A DNA stretch of 64,000 nucleotides from Hymenobacter elongatus (GCF_004745955.1 NZ_SRLD01000001.1:186001-250000); one strand, 5' to 3'; counted from the first letter of the stretch, positions 43,986-53,950 are shown. Numbers and translations are program-made. The notes: generated by a model not told the origin, from the sequence alone.

Positions 43986-44517
43986 ATGACCGCATAAGAC
44001 CAGTTTGCTGGCTGCATTTCTTGGCGGGGCCATCGGGGATGCCTGTGGCAGCAGTTATGAGCAGACCGCGCCCGAGCAACCTCAAGCCAGTACCTACTAC
44101 CCTTTCGGGAAGCCAGTCGCCAAGCACTACTGGGCCATTACCAATGATACCCAACTGACGCTGGCGACCTGCGAAGCCATTGCCCAAAAGTTTCTCGTCT
44201 ATTACCGGGCACGCCGGCTGACAGGCCTTGGAGGCAGCACCTGCAATGCGTTGCACGAACTGGAGGCCGGCGGCCATTGGAGTCAGGTTGGGCGGCAGGG
44301 CCAGTATGGGGCCGGCAACGGCGTGGCCATGCGTATCGCGCCGCTGGCCTTCGTATCCGACCCGGTGCTCCGGCAAACGGTGGAAGAAGTGTACCAACTG
44401 ACGTATCAGCACCCCGAGGTTTAAGCCGGAGCTTTGGCCGTAATGCTCAGCCTTTGGGCGGGCGGCAGAGGCTACGCGAGTTTCTCTGGATTATTTGGTT
44501 CTGTACTGCAGAGTTAG
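43986..44517 (+). pseudogene. decayed ADP-ribosylglycohydrolase gene
   Basis: Family motifs are clear in one frame: FLGGAIGDACGSSYE, TNDTQLTLATCEAIAQ and GNGVAMRIAPLAF. The start region is broken (ATGACCGCATAA at 43986 has an early stop, then the frame shifts before FLGG). A TAA (44422-44424) interrupts the frame where AGALAVMLSL continues. The remainder fades out by 44517, well short of the family length of about 260 residues or more. The intact enzyme would remove ADP-ribose from modified proteins or bases. This copy is almost surely nonfunctional. Confidence 0.75.
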
Positions 44518-44844
44518 CCCAGCAGCTTCATTCCCGAAGAAGGTTGTGGTACCAGAATAGAAAAGCACCAAAAGTGCACCCAGGCTCTTTTCATTGGTTT
44601 CAGCCATGTTTTCCGCTGTCATTAAGGAAGTTACACAAAACCAAGTTTCCCCAGGCAATTACTTGCATAGTTTATTACGATTCTTCCCGACACAGGAGCT
44701 CAATAACAGTTTAACTGGCTACTCATTACATATCATTTAACTAAAATGACTTTTCATTAAAAATATCGAAATAGTATAGCATAATTTATACAATATAGTT
44801 TTATACTTGCCCTATAATTCCGCTCCAACTACAATTCCCACAGT
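44518..44844. other. AT-rich gene-free stretch upstream of the amylase gene
   Basis: No credible gene is visible. Base composition drops sharply towards 44715-44820. A TATACTTG (44802-44809), one base from the TAnnTTTG consensus, lies 35 bp before the amylase ATG and may be its -7 box. Confidence 0.45.
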
Positions 44845-46650
44845 ATGAACAAACTCTCAACCGCGGCCCTTTCGGGTCTGCTGGCCGCAAGCTTGCTTTT
44901 GCCATCCTGCACCAAGGACGCCGTGCAGCCCGGCACCACTAATGCGCCCGTAGCGGCTGCCACCACTAGCAATGCCGTAGCCGTAAACGGTGTGATGATG
45001 CAGGCCTTTTACTGGGATGTACCCCAGAACACGCCGGCTGGCTCGTGGTGGCAAAACCTAGGCAGCAAAGCCACGGAATTGAAGACTGCTGGCATTACGG
45101 CTTTATGGATTCCTCCGGCCTACAAGGGTGGCAGCGCCTCCGACGTAGGCTACGGCGTGTACGACCGCTACGATTTGGGCGAGTTCAACCAGAAAGGCAC
45201 CGTGGCCACGCGCTACGGCACTATCGGGCAGCTGCAGGGCGCTATTACGTCGCTGCATGGCCAGGGCATTCAGGTGTACGAAGACATGGTGATGAATCAC
45301 CTCACCTTTGCTGACAACCAGGAGCTGGCCAACAACCAGTATAACGTCTACACCAGCTTCACCTATCCTGGCCGCAACAATACCTACAGCTCCTACAAGT
45401 GGCACTGGTATAACTTCACGGCCACCCAGCAGGCTCCCAACAACGGTTGGTACCAGTGGGCGGCTTACGATTTCCAGCCCTACGCCAACAACGATGCCTA
45501 CGACAATCTGCTGGGCTCGGAAATCCGCTACAACGACACCAACAACGCCAACGAAACCATCAGCTGGGGCAACTGGATTACCACCAAGCTCAGCCTCGAC
45601 GGCTACCGGCTCGATGCCACCAAGCACATTCAGACGTCCTACGTGAACCGCTGGCTCGACAACGTGAGGGGCAGCCGCTTTGCCGTGAGTGAGGCGTGGT
45701 TCCGCAACCTGGCGGATATGAACAACTACGCCGCCGCCACCGGGGGCCGTACCAGCCTGTTTGATGTGCCGCTGCATTACACCTTTCAGGACATGAGCAA
45801 CGGCAACGGCAACTGGGATATGCGCGGTTTGCAGTTTGCCGGCTTCACGGAGGCCAACGGCGCGCTGTCGGTTTCCTTCGTCGATAACCACGACACCGAC
45901 CACCCCGGCGCGTTGTATTCGCCCGTCACCAACCTGAAGATGCTGGCCTACGCCTATATCCTGACCCGCGAAAAGGGCTACCCCTGCGTGTTCTACAAAG
46001 ACTACTACAACTACGGCCTGGGCGCGCAAATCAAGAAGCTCATCGACATCCGCAAAGCCAATGCCTACGGCGCGGCCAACGAGTATACTTCCGTGAATGA
46101 TGGCGACGTATATGCCTACTCCCGCGCCGGCGACGCTTCGCACCCCGGCCTGCTGGTGATGCTGAACGACGGCGGCACCGGCCGCTCCAAGACCATTACT
46201 ACCCCGTTTAAAAATGCCACGCTGACCGACAAAACCGGCAACAGCACCGCCACCGTCGTTACCAATGCCAGCGGCGCAGGCACGTTCTCGGTCAATGCCC
46301 GCAGCTACTCGGTGTGGGTGCCCGGCACCGGCGGCACTACCCCACCACCGACCGGCGGCACCACGGCCGTTTCGTTTAACGTCACTTACAGCGGCACGGT
46401 CTCGGGCCAGGATGTGTACGTGCTGGGCAGCACCGCCCAGCTCGGCAGCTGGAACACGGCCAATGCCATCAAGCTCAGCGGCGCGGCGTATCCCGTGTGG
46501 AAAGGCACCATCAACCTGACCAGCGGCGCGGCAGTGCAGTACAAGTACATCCGCAAGGACGCGGCCGGCAACGTGCTCTACGAAGGCGGCACCAACCGCA
46601 GCTTCACGCCCAGCGGCACCAGCCAGACGCGCACGGAGAACTGGCAGTAA
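44845..46650 (+). CDS. GH13 alpha-amylase lipoprotein with CBM20 starch-binding domain
   Basis: The signal peptide ends LLLPSC (Cys22), so it is a lipoprotein, probably surface exposed. The catalytic TIM barrel runs from about residue 45 (GVMMQAFYWDVPQNTPAGSW) to 485. It has the four GH13 regions: DMVMNHL, GYRLDATKHI (nucleophile Asp), FAVSEAWF (acid Glu) and FVDNHDTD. A TTPPPTGGTT linker leads to a C-terminal CBM20-type domain (VYVLGSTAQLGSWNTANAIK). It should cut internal alpha-1,4 links of starch or glycogen. No SusCD genes are adjacent. A strong terminator follows. Confidence 0.94.
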   Translation: MNKLSTAALSGLLAASLLLPSCTKDAVQPGTTNAPVAAATTSNAVAVNGVMMQAFYWDVPQNTPAGSWWQNLGSKATELKTAGITALWIPPAYKGGSASDVGYGVYDRYDLGEFNQKGTVATRYGTIGQLQGAITSLHGQGIQVYEDMVMNHLTFADNQELANNQYNVYTSFTYPGRNNTYSSYKWHWYNFTATQQAPNNGWYQWAAYDFQPYANNDAYDNLLGSEIRYNDTNNANETISWGNWITTKLSLDGYRLDATKHIQTSYVNRWLDNVRGSRFAVSEAWFRNLADMNNYAAATGGRTSLFDVPLHYTFQDMSNGNGNWDMRGLQFAGFTEANGALSVSFVDNHDTDHPGALYSPVTNLKMLAYAYILTREKGYPCVFYKDYYNYGLGAQIKKLIDIRKANAYGAANEYTSVNDGDVYAYSRAGDASHPGLLVMLNDGGTGRSKTITTPFKNATLTDKTGNSTATVVTNASGAGTFSVNARSYSVWVPGTGGTTPPPTGGTTAVSFNVTYSGTVSGQDVYVLGSTAQLGSWNTANAIKLSGAAYPVWKGTINLTSGAAVQYKYIRKDAAGNVLYEGGTNRSFTPSGTSQTRTENWQ

Positions 46651-46677
46651 AGACGTTGGTTTAGTAAGGTGAATGTA

Positions 46678-46710
46678 AGAGGCCCGACTACCTTTAGTCG
46701 GGCCTCTTTT
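46678..46710 (+). terminator. intrinsic terminator of the amylase gene
   Basis: AGAGGCCCGACTA (46678-46690) pairs with its complement (46695-46707), followed by TTTTGGG. Confidence 0.85.
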
Positions 46711-47060
46711 GGGTTGCTACATCTGCCGGCCACCGGCCACCCACGCCTTTTGCAGCCATTGTAAAGTTCTGCCAGTGGGTGGGTACTTGCGCCTCGATTC
46801 GGTGTTCCCGAAAGGAAGGGACTACCTTTACTGACTGGTACGTTTGGATTTTTGCCTGTTCCCGGTTTCAAAACCCGAATAATATTCGTCTTTACCTATC
46901 TATTACTCTTACTCAGGGCGCAGTAGGGTTTTCAGCCTTATACATACCCATCTTTTTCGCTGTTCGGATTTACAAGACGCTGAAATATTGGGGAGCTACG
47001 CACCACTTCCGCCTACATTATTACCGGCTTATTCCTGATAAGTAGTGTCGTGCTCTACGT
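46711..47060. other. gene-free or decayed stretch left of the IS
   Basis: No intact gene is visible. Fragments in two frames look like a former membrane protein: SALYIPIFFAVRIYKT, then in another frame AYIITGLFLISSVVLYV, which continues across the IS as FVLDYILRI. This suggests a frameshifted gene that was also hit by the insertion. Confidence 0.4.
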
Positions 47061-48234
47061 CCAGATTAACCGCACTATGTAGCCGGGGCGCAGAGAGCGG
47101 CCAGCAGGCGTTCTAAAAAGGGTTCATCCCAGGCCAGGCGCTTGCGTTTATTCTTGATACTGCGCTTGGTCGGGTCCTGTTTGAGCAGGTTGAGGGCCAT
47201 TTTGCGCACCAGGGTCAGGTTCTGGGCCGCGTGGTGTTCGCGCAAGTGGTGGCCGTCCTCGCCAAAGGTGACGTCGAGTTGCCAATGCAGCGCGTTTTCG
47301 ATGGCCCAGTGCCCGCGCACCAAGCCATCGGCCTGTTCGGGCGTAAGGCCGGCCCGGCTGCTGAGGGAATAGCGGGTAGTGCTAACCGGTTCTTTGCCAT
47401 CGGCATGCCTCGTTGTCTGCACCCGCACCAGCGTCGCCAGGCCCGGCCAGCGCCCGTCTTCGTCGACCCAGCGCAGGTCGGACTGGGTCCAGACCTGGTA
47501 GCGCAGTGGGGTGCGGTCGGCCGCGTACGCCCAGCGGGTAAAAGCCGCCGCCTCGGGCAAGGTCTGGGTGTGGCGCTCGACTTCGGCCAGCAGGCGGGGC
47601 TGGTTCGCTTTGAGGCCGAGCAAATAATCGCCGCCCTGCCCGATTATCTGCTCGGCAATGGCGGGCTGACAACTCAACGCATCCAGGCTCACCACGGCCC
47701 CGCGCAGGTCGAGCAAGGCCAGCAGCTCGGGTACGGCCCCGAGTTCCTGCCCTTTGCCGGTGCCCGCTACCTGGCCAAGGCTCAGGCCATTGGCACGGGC
47801 TACGGCCGACACCACGTGGAGCGGTTTGGGGCCGGAGCCGCGCAGCGTTTTGCCGTCGATACAAATCTGACCGACTTGCTCAGGCGGCAACACTTCCTGC
47901 ATCCAGGCCATGAAGCAGGCATTGAATTGCGCCACGTCCAGGCGCTCAAACACGCGGCTAAAGGTATCGGCCGAGGGCGTGCCGTGAGGCAGAGACAGGT
48001 AGCGGCGCAACAGGGCTTCTTTTTGCTCCCCAAACAAGGCGATTTCTTCAAAGTCGTCCGCCCCGCACAACACGGCCAAGACGCTAATAGCCAATACATC
48101 GACCAAGAAGTGACGAAAGTTTTTGTTCTGACGACGGAACTCGGGTATCTGAGCTAAATGCGTTTGTAAGGACATCGGAAAAGCCAGGGAAAACCCGAAT
48201 CTACCCCACTCGTCTCATAGTGCGGTTAATCTGG
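47061..48234 (-). mobile_element. complete ISAs1-family insertion sequence
   Basis: Terminal inverted repeats CCAGATTAACCGCACTATG (47061-47079) and its exact complement (48216-48234) bound 1174 bp with one intact transposase gene. Both sides are flanked by the same 8-bp sequence CTCTACGT (47053-47060 and 48235-48242), the expected target duplication. Perfect ends and an open transposase point to a recent insertion. Confidence 0.93.
47075..48175 (-). CDS. ISAs1-family transposase
   Basis: The 366-residue protein starts MSLQTHLAQIPEFRRQNKNF. It has an N-terminal DDE_Tnp_1-associated domain (FLVDVLAISVLAVLCGADDF), then the catalytic core with ICIDGKTLRGSG near 112, VVSLDALSCQPAIAEQI near 160 and the terminal Glu in HWAIENALHWQLDVTF near 292. 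This is the ISAs1/H-repeat type. The stop codon lies inside the left terminal repeat. No frameshift is seen, so it should be active. Confidence 0.93.
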   Translation of the reverse strand: MSLQTHLAQIPEFRRQNKNFRHFLVDVLAISVLAVLCGADDFEEIALFGEQKEALLRRYLSLPHGTPSADTFSRVFERLDVAQFNACFMAWMQEVLPPEQVGQICIDGKTLRGSGPKPLHVVSAVARANGLSLGQVAGTGKGQELGAVPELLALLDLRGAVVSLDALSCQPAIAEQIIGQGGDYLLGLKANQPRLLAEVERHTQTLPEAAAFTRWAYAADRTPLRYQVWTQSDLRWVDEDGRWPGLATLVRVQTTRHADGKEPVSTTRYSLSSRAGLTPEQADGLVRGHWAIENALHWQLDVTFGEDGHHLREHHAAQNLTLVRKMALNLLKQDPTKRSIKNKRKRLAWDEPFLERLLAALCAPAT

Positions 48235-48453
48235 CTCTACGTCTTTGTACTGGACTATATTCTCCGAATATAGTATGGAATACTGTCGCTGTTTCTGCTG
48301 TGTATGTTTGCATTGGAGCACATTCTAACCAAAAATCGATACTGCTACAGTGTTAATGCGCCTTCAGGAAAAGGGGCATTCATGTTAAAGAAACCAGTGT
48401 GTGCCGCACAACGTGCTGTCCTTTCCATCTTCTAAACGGCCGACAACAGTACT
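48235..48453. other. gene-free stretch right of the IS
   Basis: It holds the IS target duplication, the continuation of the decayed membrane-protein frame (VFVLDYILRI then stop) and a small inverted repeat CTATATTC/GAATATAG near 48255-48273. No gene is seen. Confidence 0.4.
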
Positions 48454-48487
48454 AAAAAAGCGTTCCAGCCATGAGCCGGAACGCTTT
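48454..48487 (-). terminator. intrinsic terminator of the DUF3109 gene
   Basis: AAAGCGTTCC and GGAACGCTTT (48457-48466 and 48478-48487) form the stem. On the minus strand six T residues follow. It lies about 70 bp after the stop. Confidence 0.75.
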
Positions 48488-48559
48488 AGAAAAGTTGGGT
48501 ACGCCCGAGACTACATCGGCGGCGTAGCGGGGCCGACACTTGGCCTTTTCCTTTCCAGC

Positions 48560-49141
48560 TCACCCGTTCACCGGCGGGCTGTTGGTTTCGATTTCCGTGA
48601 CCAATTCCGCATACCACTCCTCGCCGTACTTGCGCACCAGTGGCTCCTTCAGAAACTGATAGATGCGCACGCCCAAGTTGGCTCCGAAGCTGCAGGCTGG
48701 GTTGCAAATGTTCCACCGGTCGTAGTTCAGGGCTTCGAAGTCCTCGTACTTGGTGATGCGGATTGGGTACAGATGGCAGCTGATGGGCTTTTTGAACGTC
48801 GTAGCGCCGGCTAGGTAGGCCTGCTCGATGCCGCATTTCAGGATGCCTCGTTCATCATACAGCGCATAGGCGCACTCCCGGTCGTTAATGGTGGTAGTGC
48901 TGAAGTCGCCTTCCCAGTCTTTGATGTAGAGGCCCTGCTGCTCGATGGCCTGCTGGCCGGCTGCGGTGATGAAGGGCTTGATTTTGTCGTATTCCTGTTC
49001 CAGGATCTGCAGCTCGTGGGCTTCGAGCGGGGCGCCCAGGTCACCTTCCACGCAGCAGGCGCCTTTGCAGGCTTCCAGGTTGCAGACAAAGAAATTGTCG
49101 CGGATGTCATCGGAAATGACGGTATTCTGAATGATAATCAT
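48560..49141 (-). CDS. DUF3109 cysteine-rich protein
   Basis: The 193-residue protein begins [20 protein letters not shown]. Its cysteines lie in [15 protein letters not shown] near 20, ECAYAL and [10 protein letters not shown] near 90, SCHLYPIRI near 122 and [14 protein letters not shown] near 150. This spacing is the DUF3109 pattern, related to YkgJ-type metal-cluster proteins. It probably binds zinc or an iron-sulfur cluster, but the role is unknown. It is cytoplasmic, monocistronic, and common in Bacteroidota. Confidence 0.88.
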   Translation of the reverse strand: MIIIQNTVISDDIRDNFFVCNLEACKGACCVEGDLGAPLEAHELQILEQEYDKIKPFITAAGQQAIEQQGLYIKDWEGDFSTTTINDRECAYALYDERGILKCGIEQAYLAGATTFKKPISCHLYPIRITKYEDFEALNYDRWNICNPACSFGANLGVRIYQFLKEPLVRKYGEEWYAELVTEIETNSPPVNG

Positions 49142-49315
49142 GGCATTGCAAACAAGCGAACCGCAAAGATACGTCAGGCGTTGGGAAGCCGTAGCGCGAA
49201 GTTCCCCTTCGCGGCCGGGCGCGCCGCCCCGAACAACCCACGCGGGTCGCGAAGGAGAACTTCGCCTTGTGCCCGAAACTCGCCTCCAGAGGCTGCAACT
49301 CCGCAGGCAAAGCCC

Positions 49316-49323
49316 TACCTTTG
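49316..49323 (+). promoter_or_regulatory. candidate -7 box of the UvrD-type helicase gene
   Basis: TACCTTTG matches TAnnTTTG exactly, 31 bp before the ATG. No clear -33 TTTG is seen at the expected distance. Confidence 0.4.
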
Positions 49324-49354
49324 CCCTTAGCCGAGGCGCTGATTTACTTGACGA

Positions 49355-51601
49355 ATGGCATTAGATTACCACAAACTTCTGAACCCCTCCCAGGCCGCCG
49401 CGGTCATGCAAACCGAAGGTCCCTGCATGATTATCGCCGGTGCCGGCTCGGGCAAAACGCGGGTGCTCACCTACCGGATTGCCAACCTGCTCGAACAAGG
49501 AGCCGACCCGTTCAATATTCTGGCGCTGACCTTTACCAATAAGGCCGCCAAGGAAATGCGCGCCCGGATTGAGAAAGTCGTGGGCGCGGAAGCCAAGAAC
49601 GTGTGGATGGGCACTTTCCACTCCGTTTTTGCCAAAATATTGCGCTCCGAGGCCGACAAAATTGGCTTTCCGCGTCACTTCACCATCTACGACACCCAGG
49701 ACTCGAAAACCCTACTGGGCCAGATTGTGAAGGAGTTGGACCTCGACGACAAGCTCTACAAGCCTAACATGGTGCTGGGCCGCATTTCGGCGGCCAAGAA
49801 CAAGCTAATTTCGGTGCAGCAGTACCTCAACGACCCGGTGATTCGCCAGGATGATGAGGCCGCGCTACGCCCCAAAATCGGCGCCATTTACCAGCAATAT
49901 GCCACGCGCTGCTTCAAAGCCGGCGCCATGGACTTCGACGATCTGCTCTTCAACACGAACGTGCTCTTCAAAGACCATCCCGATGTGCTGAACAAGTATC
50001 AGAACATCTTCAAGTTCGTGATGGTCGACGAGTATCAGGACACTAACTATTCGCAGTACCTGATTACGCGCAAGCTGGCGGCCAAAGAGCGGAATATTTG
50101 CGTGGTTGGCGACGATGCCCAGAGTATCTACGCCTTCCGGGGGGCCGACATCACCAACATTCTCAACTTCGAGAAGGACTACCCCGAGCTGCAGGTATTT
50201 AAGCTGGAGCAGAACTACCGCTCCACGAAGAACATCGTGAAGGCCGCCAACTCGGTCATCAAGAACAACAAGGCCCAGCTGCGCAAAGACGTTTTCTCCG
50301 ACAACGAGGACGGCACCCTGATTGAGGTCATCAAAGCCGCTTCCGACAACGAGGAAGGCAAATTGGTGGCCAACAGCATCTACGAGGACAAGATGAACCA
50401 GCATCTGTCCTATGACAACTTTGCCATCCTGTACCGCACCAACGCCCAGAGCCGGGCTATGGAGGAGGCCCTGCGCAAGCTCAACATCAAGTACAAAATC
50501 GTTGGGGGTCTCTCCTTCTATCAGCGCAAGGAAATCAAGGATTTGGTGGCCTACCTGCGCCTGACGGTGAACCACAACGACGAGCAGGCCCTGCGCCGCG
50601 TCATCAACTACCCCAAGCGCGGCATCGGCGACACGACCATCAGCAAGCTGATCAACTCGGCCGAAGAAAGCAACCACACTCTCTGGGAAGTGGTCAGCAA
50701 TGCCAATTCCTTCCTGACAACGCGCATTGCCAACCCAATTGAGGGATTTGCGGAGCAAATCAAGAGCTACGCGGTGCTGGCAGCTAAGGAAGATGCTTTT
50801 GAGGCAGCCAAGTTTATTGCCAAGAACTCAGGCATGGTGGAGGAGCTGTATGCCGATAAAAGCATCGAGGGCCTCTCCCGCTACGAAAACATTCAGGAAC
50901 TGCTGAACGGCGTGAAGGCCTACACCGAGGACCCCGAGCGCGAGGATAAAACCCTGGCGGCCTTCCTACAGGATATTGCCCTGGTCACCGACGCCGACAC
51001 CAAGGATGCCAAGGACGAGGGCGAATCGGTGACGATGATGACCATTCACTCGGCCAAGGGCCTGGAGTTCCGCAACGTCTACATCGTGGGCATGGAGGAA
51101 AACCTGTTTCCGAGCCAGATGATGATAACGTCGCGGGCCGATCTGGAGGAAGAGCGCCGACTGTTTTACGTGGCCATTACGCGGGCCGAGAAAAAGCTCA
51201 CGCTCAGCTACGCTACCTCGCGCTACCAGTGGGGCAACCTGCGCAGCTGCGAGAAAAGCCGCTTTTTGGACGAAATCGACCCGCAGTTCGTCGACTTCAA
51301 ATTCTCCTCGGCCGGCCCCGGCGAGTCCCCGTTTGGGCACGTGGTAGAGCGTCGCTCGAACCTGATTCCGCCCGCGCCGCGTAAGCTGGTGGCCAAGGGC
51401 TATACCCCGCCCGCCGATTTCCAGCCCAGCGACACGAGCAACCTACAAACCGGGCAGCGGGTGGAACATCCTAAGTTTGGCTTCGGCACAGTAACCAAGC
51501 TCGAAGTGCAGCAGGGCTCCACCAAGGCTATCATCGACTTCGAAGAAGTGGGTGAAAAGACGTTATTGCTGAGTTTTGCGAAATTGCGGGTGCTGAGCTA
51601 G
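49355..51601 (+). CDS. UvrD/PcrA-type ATP-dependent DNA helicase
   Basis: The 748-residue protein is a superfamily 1A helicase. It starts with [20 protein letters not shown] and the Walker [15 protein letters not shown] near 30. [11 protein letters not shown] (motif II) lies near 228, [16 protein letters not shown] (motif III) near 250, [20 protein letters not shown] (motif V) near 565 and [11 protein letters not shown] (motif VI) near 608. The C-terminal [18 protein letters not shown] is the Tudor-like domain that binds RNA polymerase in PcrA. It works in nucleotide excision repair and removal of stalled complexes. It could be called pcrA or uvrD; without comparison I leave the symbol open. 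Confidence 0.95.
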   Translation: MALDYHKLLNPSQAAAVMQTEGPCMIIAGAGSGKTRVLTYRIANLLEQGADPFNILALTFTNKAAKEMRARIEKVVGAEAKNVWMGTFHSVFAKILRSEADKIGFPRHFTIYDTQDSKTLLGQIVKELDLDDKLYKPNMVLGRISAAKNKLISVQQYLNDPVIRQDDEAALRPKIGAIYQQYATRCFKAGAMDFDDLLFNTNVLFKDHPDVLNKYQNIFKFVMVDEYQDTNYSQYLITRKLAAKERNICVVGDDAQSIYAFRGADITNILNFEKDYPELQVFKLEQNYRSTKNIVKAANSVIKNNKAQLRKDVFSDNEDGTLIEVIKAASDNEEGKLVANSIYEDKMNQHLSYDNFAILYRTNAQSRAMEEALRKLNIKYKIVGGLSFYQRKEIKDLVAYLRLTVNHNDEQALRRVINYPKRGIGDTTISKLINSAEESNHTLWEVVSNANSFLTTRIANPIEGFAEQIKSYAVLAAKEDAFEAAKFIAKNSGMVEELYADKSIEGLSRYENIQELLNGVKAYTEDPEREDKTLAAFLQDIALVTDADTKDAKDEGESVTMMTIHSAKGLEFRNVYIVGMEENLFPSQMMITSRADLEEERRLFYVAITRAEKKLTLSYATSRYQWGNLRSCEKSRFLDEIDPQFVDFKFSSAGPGESPFGHVVERRSNLIPPAPRKLVAKGYTPPADFQPSDTSNLQTGQRVEHPKFGFGTVTKLEVQQGSTKAIIDFEEVGEKTLLLSFAKLRVLS

Positions 51602-51676
51602 GCGGAACCTCGTATCTTGACCAGCTTCCTGCCGTTGGCTTGCGTGGTAGTACCTGCGAGCCAAGCGCATCTGCCC

Positions 51677-51705
51677 GGACGACGGCCTCGTCGTCCTTCT
51701 TTTAT
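51677..51705 (+). terminator. intrinsic terminator of the helicase gene
   Basis: GGACGACG (51677-51684) pairs with CGTCGTCC (51689-51696) around GCCT, then TTCTTTTAT. Confidence 0.7.
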
Positions 51706-51748
51706 CTGATTTGAACAGCTGCCCACCGTGCGGCTACGCCTTTTTCCA

Positions 51749-52486
51749 ATGGCATTACCCTCCCCTTTTAAACACGAGCTGCTACTGCGCGAATACGGCC
51801 AGAGCACCTACGAGCTGATTCAGCAGATGCGCGCGATTGAAGATCGTGACGAGCGCACCAAACGGGCGCAGCAGATCGTTCAGCTTATCTTCCGCCTCAA
51901 CCCCGCCCTGCGCGACCAGCCTGACGCCCAGCCGAAAGTGTGGAACCACATTTTCGAAATGACCGACGGCGAGTTGGATGTCGATAGCCCTTTTCCGCTG
52001 CATAAGCTCGATATTCTGGCCAAGCAGCCCGCGCGGGTGGCCTACCCCAGCAAGTCGCCCAAGCTCAAGCCCTACGGCCGCAGCGTGGAGGTAATGATTG
52101 AGCAGGCTATTGCCCTGGAAGACGCGGCCGAGCGTGAGCAAGCCACTATTGCCATCGGCCGCACGATGAAGTTCCTCTACCGCTCCTACAGCAAGGAAAA
52201 CGCGAAGGACGTTACTATTCTCAAGCACCTCAAGGAGCTCTCGGGCGGTAAGCTGGAACTCGATCCGGCGCAGGTAGACGCAGATAACCTGTTCGAATTT
52301 GCCACTGCCACTGGCCGGCCGGCTCCCTTCGTCGTACCCCAGCCCCGCGCCGAGCGTTCGGAACGTGGTGAGCGAGGCGACCGAGGCGACCGGGAAGCCC
52401 GCCGGGGCGGCAATAACAACCGGCGCGACAAGCAGCGCCGCGGCGGCAAGAAAAGCCGCCAGGAACCTCAGCAACCTCCGCAGTAA
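51749..52486 (+). CDS. DUF4290 protein with Arg/Gly-rich tail
   Basis: The ATG at 51749 gives MALPSPFKHELLLREYGQST, the usual DUF4290 start. The first 200 residues are helical (AQQIVQLIFRLNPALRDQPD, then GRTMKFLYRSYSKENAKDVT). The last 40 are highly charged (RAERSERGERGDRGDREARR, then NNNRRDKQRRGG), an RGG-like tail that often binds RNA. DUF4290 is found mainly in Bacteroidota and has no known function. Its stop is 9 bp before murA, the same pairing seen in other Bacteroidota, so a role linked to envelope growth is possible. Confidence 0.9.
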   Translation: MALPSPFKHELLLREYGQSTYELIQQMRAIEDRDERTKRAQQIVQLIFRLNPALRDQPDAQPKVWNHIFEMTDGELDVDSPFPLHKLDILAKQPARVAYPSKSPKLKPYGRSVEVMIEQAIALEDAAEREQATIAIGRTMKFLYRSYSKENAKDVTILKHLKELSGGKLELDPAQVDADNLFEFATATGRPAPFVVPQPRAERSERGERGDRGDREARRGGNNNRRDKQRRGGKKSRQEPQQPPQ

Positions 52487-52495
52487 TTCACAAGC

Positions 52496-53800
52496 ATGGC
52501 TTCATTTGAAGTAATCGGCGGTACTCCGCTGAAGGGCGAAATCGTGCCCCAGGGCGCCAAAAACGAAGCCCTCCAAATTTTATGTGCCGTGTTGCTCACG
52601 TCCGAGCCCGTCACCATCAGCAACATTCCCGACATCCGCGACGTCAATAAGCTTATCGAGCTGCTACGCGATATGGGGGTCAAAGTCGGTAAGCTCGCGG
52701 CGGACACCTACCGCTTTCAGGCCGACGCCGTGAATCTGGACTACCTCGATTCCGAGCAGTTCGTGGCCCAGGGTCGGGCCCTGCGCGGTTCCGTTATGAT
52801 TCTGGGCCCCATGCTGACGCGCTTCGGCAAATGCCAGCTGCCTAAGCCGGGTGGTGACAAAATCGGCCGCCGGCCGATGGACACGCACTTTTTAGGGCTG
52901 GAAAAGCTGGGCGGCAAGCTTACCCTGGAAGGCACGGATTTCTACCGTATCAAAGCCGAAAACGGACTGCGGGGCACTCATATGCTGCTCGATGAGGCTT
53001 CCGTAACCGGCACGGCCAACATCGTAATGGCCGCGGTGCTGGCCGAAGGCGTCACTACTATCTATAACGCGGCCTGTGAGCCTTACCTGCAGCAGCTATG
53101 CAAAATGCTGGTGCGTATGGGGGCCACTATCAACGGTATTGGCTCCAATCTGCTCACCATAGAAGGCGTGGCAAGCTTGGGCGGCACCGACCACCGCATG
53201 TTGCCCGACATGATTGAAATCGGCTCTTTTATTGGCCTGGCCGCCATGACGGGCTCCGAAATCACCATCAAAGACTGCCAGATTACCGAGTTGGGCCTAA
53301 TTCCGGACACGTTCCGCAAGCTGGGTATTCAGTTGGAGTTTCGTGGCGACGATATTTTTGTACCGGCGCAGGCCCACTACGAAATTGCCACTTACCTCGA
53401 CGGCAGCATTCTGACGGTATCGGACCACACGTGGCCGGGTTTCACCCCCGACCTGCTCAGCATTGTGCTTGTGGTGGCTATTCAGGCTAAAGGCACCGTG
53501 CTGATCCACCAGAAGATGTTCGAGTCGCGGTTGTTTTTCGTCGATAAGCTCATCGATATGGGAGCCCAGATTACACTCTGCGACCCCCACCGAGCCATTG
53601 TCATCGGCCTCGACAAGCGCAATGCCCTGCGAGGCATCAGCATGACCTCGCCCGACATTCGGGCCGGCGTGGCCCTGCTCATTGCCGCGCTTTCGGCCGA
53701 CGGCCGCAGCGTGATTGACAACGTGGAGCAGATCGACCGGGGCTATCAGTTCATCGATAAGCGGTTGAATGCCCTAGGCGCACAGATCAGACGGATCTGA
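52496..53800 (+). CDS. murA: UDP-N-acetylglucosamine 1-carboxyvinyltransferase
   Basis: The 434-residue protein has the EPT inverse alpha/beta-barrel pattern: PLKGEIVPQGAKNEALQIL near 11, LRGSVMILGPMLTRFGKCQL near 96 and the end IDRGYQFIDKRLNALGAQIR. MurA adds enolpyruvate to UDP-GlcNAc, the first committed step of peptidoglycan synthesis. The active-site loop reads PKPGGDKIGRRPMD, so Asp121 replaces the usual Cys (Cys115 in E. coli). Asp keeps the enzyme active but removes the fosfomycin target. Two terminators follow. Confidence 0.95.
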   Translation: MASFEVIGGTPLKGEIVPQGAKNEALQILCAVLLTSEPVTISNIPDIRDVNKLIELLRDMGVKVGKLAADTYRFQADAVNLDYLDSEQFVAQGRALRGSVMILGPMLTRFGKCQLPKPGGDKIGRRPMDTHFLGLEKLGGKLTLEGTDFYRIKAENGLRGTHMLLDEASVTGTANIVMAAVLAEGVTTIYNAACEPYLQQLCKMLVRMGATINGIGSNLLTIEGVASLGGTDHRMLPDMIEIGSFIGLAAMTGSEITIKDCQITELGLIPDTFRKLGIQLEFRGDDIFVPAQAHYEIATYLDGSILTVSDHTWPGFTPDLLSIVLVVAIQAKGTVLIHQKMFESRLFFVDKLIDMGAQITLCDPHRAIVIGLDKRNALRGISMTSPDIRAGVALLIAALSADGRSVIDNVEQIDRGYQFIDKRLNALGAQIRRI

Positions 53801-53846
53801 TGTGCTTATGAAGGCAGTATAAGAGCGGAATAGGCTGTATTTTATT

Positions 53847-53880
53847 AAACGCCCGGCCTTGGAAAAGACCGGGCGTTTTT
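53847..53880 (+). terminator. intrinsic terminator of murA
   Basis: AAACGCCCGG (53847-53856) pairs with CCGGGCGTTT (53869-53878), ending in a T run. Confidence 0.8.
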
Positions 53881-53912
53881 GTGCACATACTCAAGTAGAT
53901 CATGCGCTACCC

Positions 53913-53950
53913 AACAAAAAAGCCCAGTCCTGCGACCGGGCTTTTTTGTT
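53913..53950 (-). terminator. bidirectional terminator between murA and the holin-like gene
   Basis: AACAAAAAAGCCC (53913-53925) pairs with GGGCTTTTTTGTT (53938-53950). A/T runs flank both sides, so it can end transcripts from either direction. It lies 18 bp after the stop of the minus-strand gene. Confidence 0.8.

Noticed and set aside
45103..46143. 346-residue reverse frame opposite the amylase gene
   Set aside because: GC-driven shadow of a clear GH13 gene, with Val/Gly-rich unnatural composition.
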